Of a stretch of DNA of 64,000 nucleotides, positions 62,443-64,000 are shown one piece after another. Position 1 is the first letter of the stretch. Each line of letters starts with the position of its first letter. Below the pieces are notes generated by a model. That model was given only the letters and a program-made list of their open reading frames with translations, was not told the origin of the DNA and did no database searches. A program made the translations under genes and the position numbers. Source of the stretch: Lachnospiraceae bacterium (GTDB taxonomy: Bacteria > Bacillota > Clostridia > Lachnospirales > Lachnospiraceae); the NCBI GenBank assembly GCA_017543445.1, contig JAFYGB010000009.1:1-64000 (forward strand), in the 5' to 3' direction.

Positions 62443-63599
62443 GCATTTTCCTTTCGAAACTCCGGTCTGGGACCGGGAAATGAATAAAAGTCCGTGCGCA
62501 GCATGCCGTTGTAGATCTTGCGTTTCTTCGCTGCCGGGCGGCCGAAGGCCGTCTCGACGCCATCAAACGGCGTGATCACGTACGCCGACCAGCGGTCCAG
62601 CGTCTTAAACGCGTCGGAAAACTTCTTATAAAGCGCGGGCAATGCTGCCTGCTCCTCGAGTCGTACGCCGTACGGCGGGTTCGTCACGACGAAGCCATAG
62701 GACGCGGGATGCTTCATGTCCGCCACGTCGCGACGGATCAGTTTGATCTGCTTCTCCACCCCGGCCGCGCGGGCATTCCCGAGTGCCAGTTTCAGCACCT
62801 CTTTATCGATGTCGCAGCCGATCAGCAACCCTTCCTGCACGTCCTCACGCACCCGGTCCGCCGCCTCATTTGCCGCGTCATACCAAACGCGCCGGCTCAC
62901 GATATTCTTCCAAGTTTCCGCGGTAAACTCGCGGTTCATGCCCGGCGCCATGTCAGCCGCCATCATCGCCGCCTCGATCAGGAACGTTCCGCTGCCGCAG
63001 AACGGATCCATCAAAACGCGGCCGGGCGTCCACGGTGTCAGCATCAGCAGGGCCGCGGCCAATGTCTCCGAGATCGGCGCACGCGCCGTCAGCTGGCGGT
63101 AGCCGCGCTTATGCAGCGGCTCGCCGCTCGTGTCGAGTGCCACCGTCGCGATGTCCTTCATCAGGAAGACGCGCACCGGATACTCCGCGCCTGTCTCCGG
63201 AAGCTCCGAGACCAACAGTTTCTCCTTCAGCCGCTCGACCATCGCCTTCTTCATCACAGACTGGATCGTCACCGTCGCAGTCAGCTGACTCTTCACGGAC
63301 GACGCCTTCGTCACCCAGAACTTCCCGTCCGCCGGGATGTAATCCTCCCAAGGAAGCGCTTTCGTGCACTCAAACAGCATGTCGAACGAATTTGCCGGAA
63401 AGGAGCCGACCTTCCACAGCACGCGCTCTGCCGTGCGCAAGAAGATATTGGCCCGGGCCACGCCGGCCACCGGGCAGCGAAATGTCACACGGCCATCCTC
63501 GACCTGCGTGATTTCATAGCCCAGATCCGTCACTTCTTTTTTCAGGACCGCCTCCAGCCCGAAATGGCACGGGGCGATCAACTCTATCATATCGATCAT
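62439..63599 (-). CDS. THUMP-domain RNA methyltransferase (RlmL/YpsC type)
   Basis: A 386-residue SAM-dependent methyltransferase. N-terminal THUMP region (about 45-160) for RNA binding; the Rossmann domain carries DPFCGSGTFLIEAAMMAADM (SAM loop) and NPPYGVRL (catalytic NPPY for N2-guanine). Close to the N-terminal half of E. coli RlmL and B. subtilis YpsC, acting on 23S rRNA. Start ATG 63599 with GAGG upstream. Heads the row methyltransferase-rdgB-phosphoesterase-aminotransferase-MATE. Confidence 0.92.
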   Translation of the reverse strand: MIDMIELIAPCHFGLEAVLKKEVTDLGYEITQVEDGRVTFRCPVAGVARANIFLRTAERVLWKVGSFPANSFDMLFECTKALPWEDYIPADGKFWVTKASSVKSQLTATVTIQSVMKKAMVERLKEKLLVSELPETGAEYPVRVFLMKDIATVALDTSGEPLHKRGYRQLTARAPISETLAAALLMLTPWTPGRVLMDPFCGSGTFLIEAAMMAADMAPGMNREFTAETWKNIVSRRVWYDAANEAADRVREDVQEGLLIGCDIDKEVLKLALGNARAAGVEKQIKLIRRDVADMKHPASYGFVVTNPPYGVRLEEQAALPALYKKFSDAFKTLDRWSAYVITPFDGVETAFGRPAAKKRKIYNGMLRTDFYSFPGPRPEFRKENA

Positions 63600-63614
63600 A
63601 AAAACCTCAAATCA

Positions 63615-64000
63615 TCACCAGAAAACAAAGAATTCCTTCAACTTCATCCAGTACGAAGCCGGGTACGCGACGAAGTTGCCGTTGTACTGATTTACCAGAA
63701 GCATCAGACCCACAAAGATCGTAGCCAGGAAGACGAACACTGCGACCGCCATGACCGCCTTACGCATCGCATCGCCGAATACGGAAAATCCTTCATGTGC
63801 CTCCAGCAAAACGAAGAGGCCGATGATGCCCAGGACCACAGCGAAATCGTAAGTGTAACGCCAGATGACGCCACCCATGCTGTAGTCTAAGATGGCCAGG
63901 AATATGGAGGATCCGATACCCGTCAAGTACAGGATATGGCGCATACGGATGTCAACGTCCTCACCGCCCGCTGTGCTCACATCGGCTCCGTTTCGGATCT
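63615..64000 (-). CDS. Membrane protein, C-terminal part only
   Basis: The open frame runs to the right edge of the window. About 128 residues are visible, with three membrane helices (YLTGIGSSIFLAILDYSM, YDFAVVLGIIGLFVLLEA, KAVMAVAVFVFLATIFVGLM) and an outside aromatic end YWMKLKEFFVFW. The WRYTYDFAVVLG segment resembles the RY..DF element near the end of large multi-spanning glycosyltransferase-like proteins. A GTG at 63980 could also start a small protein, but has no good ribosome site in view. Ends 15 bp before the methyltransferase gene. Confidence 0.6.
   Translation of the reverse strand, partial: IRNGADVSTAGGEDVDIRMRHILYLTGIGSSIFLAILDYSMGGVIWRYTYDFAVVLGIIGLFVLLEAHEGFSVFGDAMRKAVMAVAVFVFLATIFVGLMLLVNQYNGNFVAYPASYWMKLKEFFVFW

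Overview
The window looks like a chromosomal stretch of an anaerobic, moderately GC-rich member of the Clostridia (Bacillota). The evidence is strong Shine-Dalgarno sites, a MecA adaptor, a long-form HPF, an MsmX/UgpC-type sugar ATPase, a CvfB-type S1 protein, WalR-like boxes in front of NlpC/P60 hydrolases, and a four-subunit pyruvate:ferredoxin oxidoreductase. A plant-glycan lifestyle (gut, rumen or digester) is suggested by a GH9 glucanase and a GH31 alpha-xylosidase. No genus can be named from sequence alone. About 85% of the genes lie on the minus strand.

Layout. 1-570: 62-bp tandem repeats and two GTGTCA palindromes. 571-6801: GH18/SH3b protein, small unknown protein, Ser/Thr kinase, mecA, DUF1836 regulator. 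6812-13510: glmM, prfB with its programmed frameshift, secA, hpf. 13717-15607: a sigma/anti-sigma pair broken by single-base frame changes. 15608-16239: a nested 339-bp inverted-repeat element and smaller palindromes. 16240-18939: a TetM-like GTPase fused to a YacP/Rae1-type NYN nuclease. 19094-27004: two NlpC/P60 hydrolases with near-identical promoters and WalR-like boxes, then an operon of a membrane protein, a three-SH3b amidase, a lone ABC ATPase and TrxB. 27299-28246: cytoplasmic leucine-rich-repeat protein. 28329-37286: uvrB-uvrA-alkaline phosphatase-GH31. 37377-41043: CdaR-type regulator, S41 protease, zinc-ribbon membrane protein.

41294-45442 is an AT-rich five-gene operon with its own strong promoter and a terminator-like hairpin. 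It encodes a membrane-anchored papain/C39-like cysteine protein, two paralogous anchored unknown proteins, an ABC ATPase and a permease-like protein. It reads as a transferred, possibly undescribed peptide-processing, export or immunity system.

45685-64000: MsmX-type ATPase, XRE regulator, CvfB-like protein, tRNA-Gln(CUG), a zinc-ribbon/TM2 protein, porGDAB, two more zinc-ribbon membrane proteins, cytoplasmic GH9, dispersed repeats, MATE exporter, PLP aminotransferase, phosphoesterase, RdgB, an RlmL-type methyltransferase, and the end of a membrane protein cut by the window edge.

Common themes are cell-envelope maintenance (three wall hydrolases, GH18, GlmM, SecA, S41 protease, zinc-ribbon membrane proteins), protein synthesis (RF2, HPF, TetM-like/NYN) and intracellular glycan use. 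Palindromic repeats built on GTGTCAnnGGGnACsGTyCC recur at gene ends.
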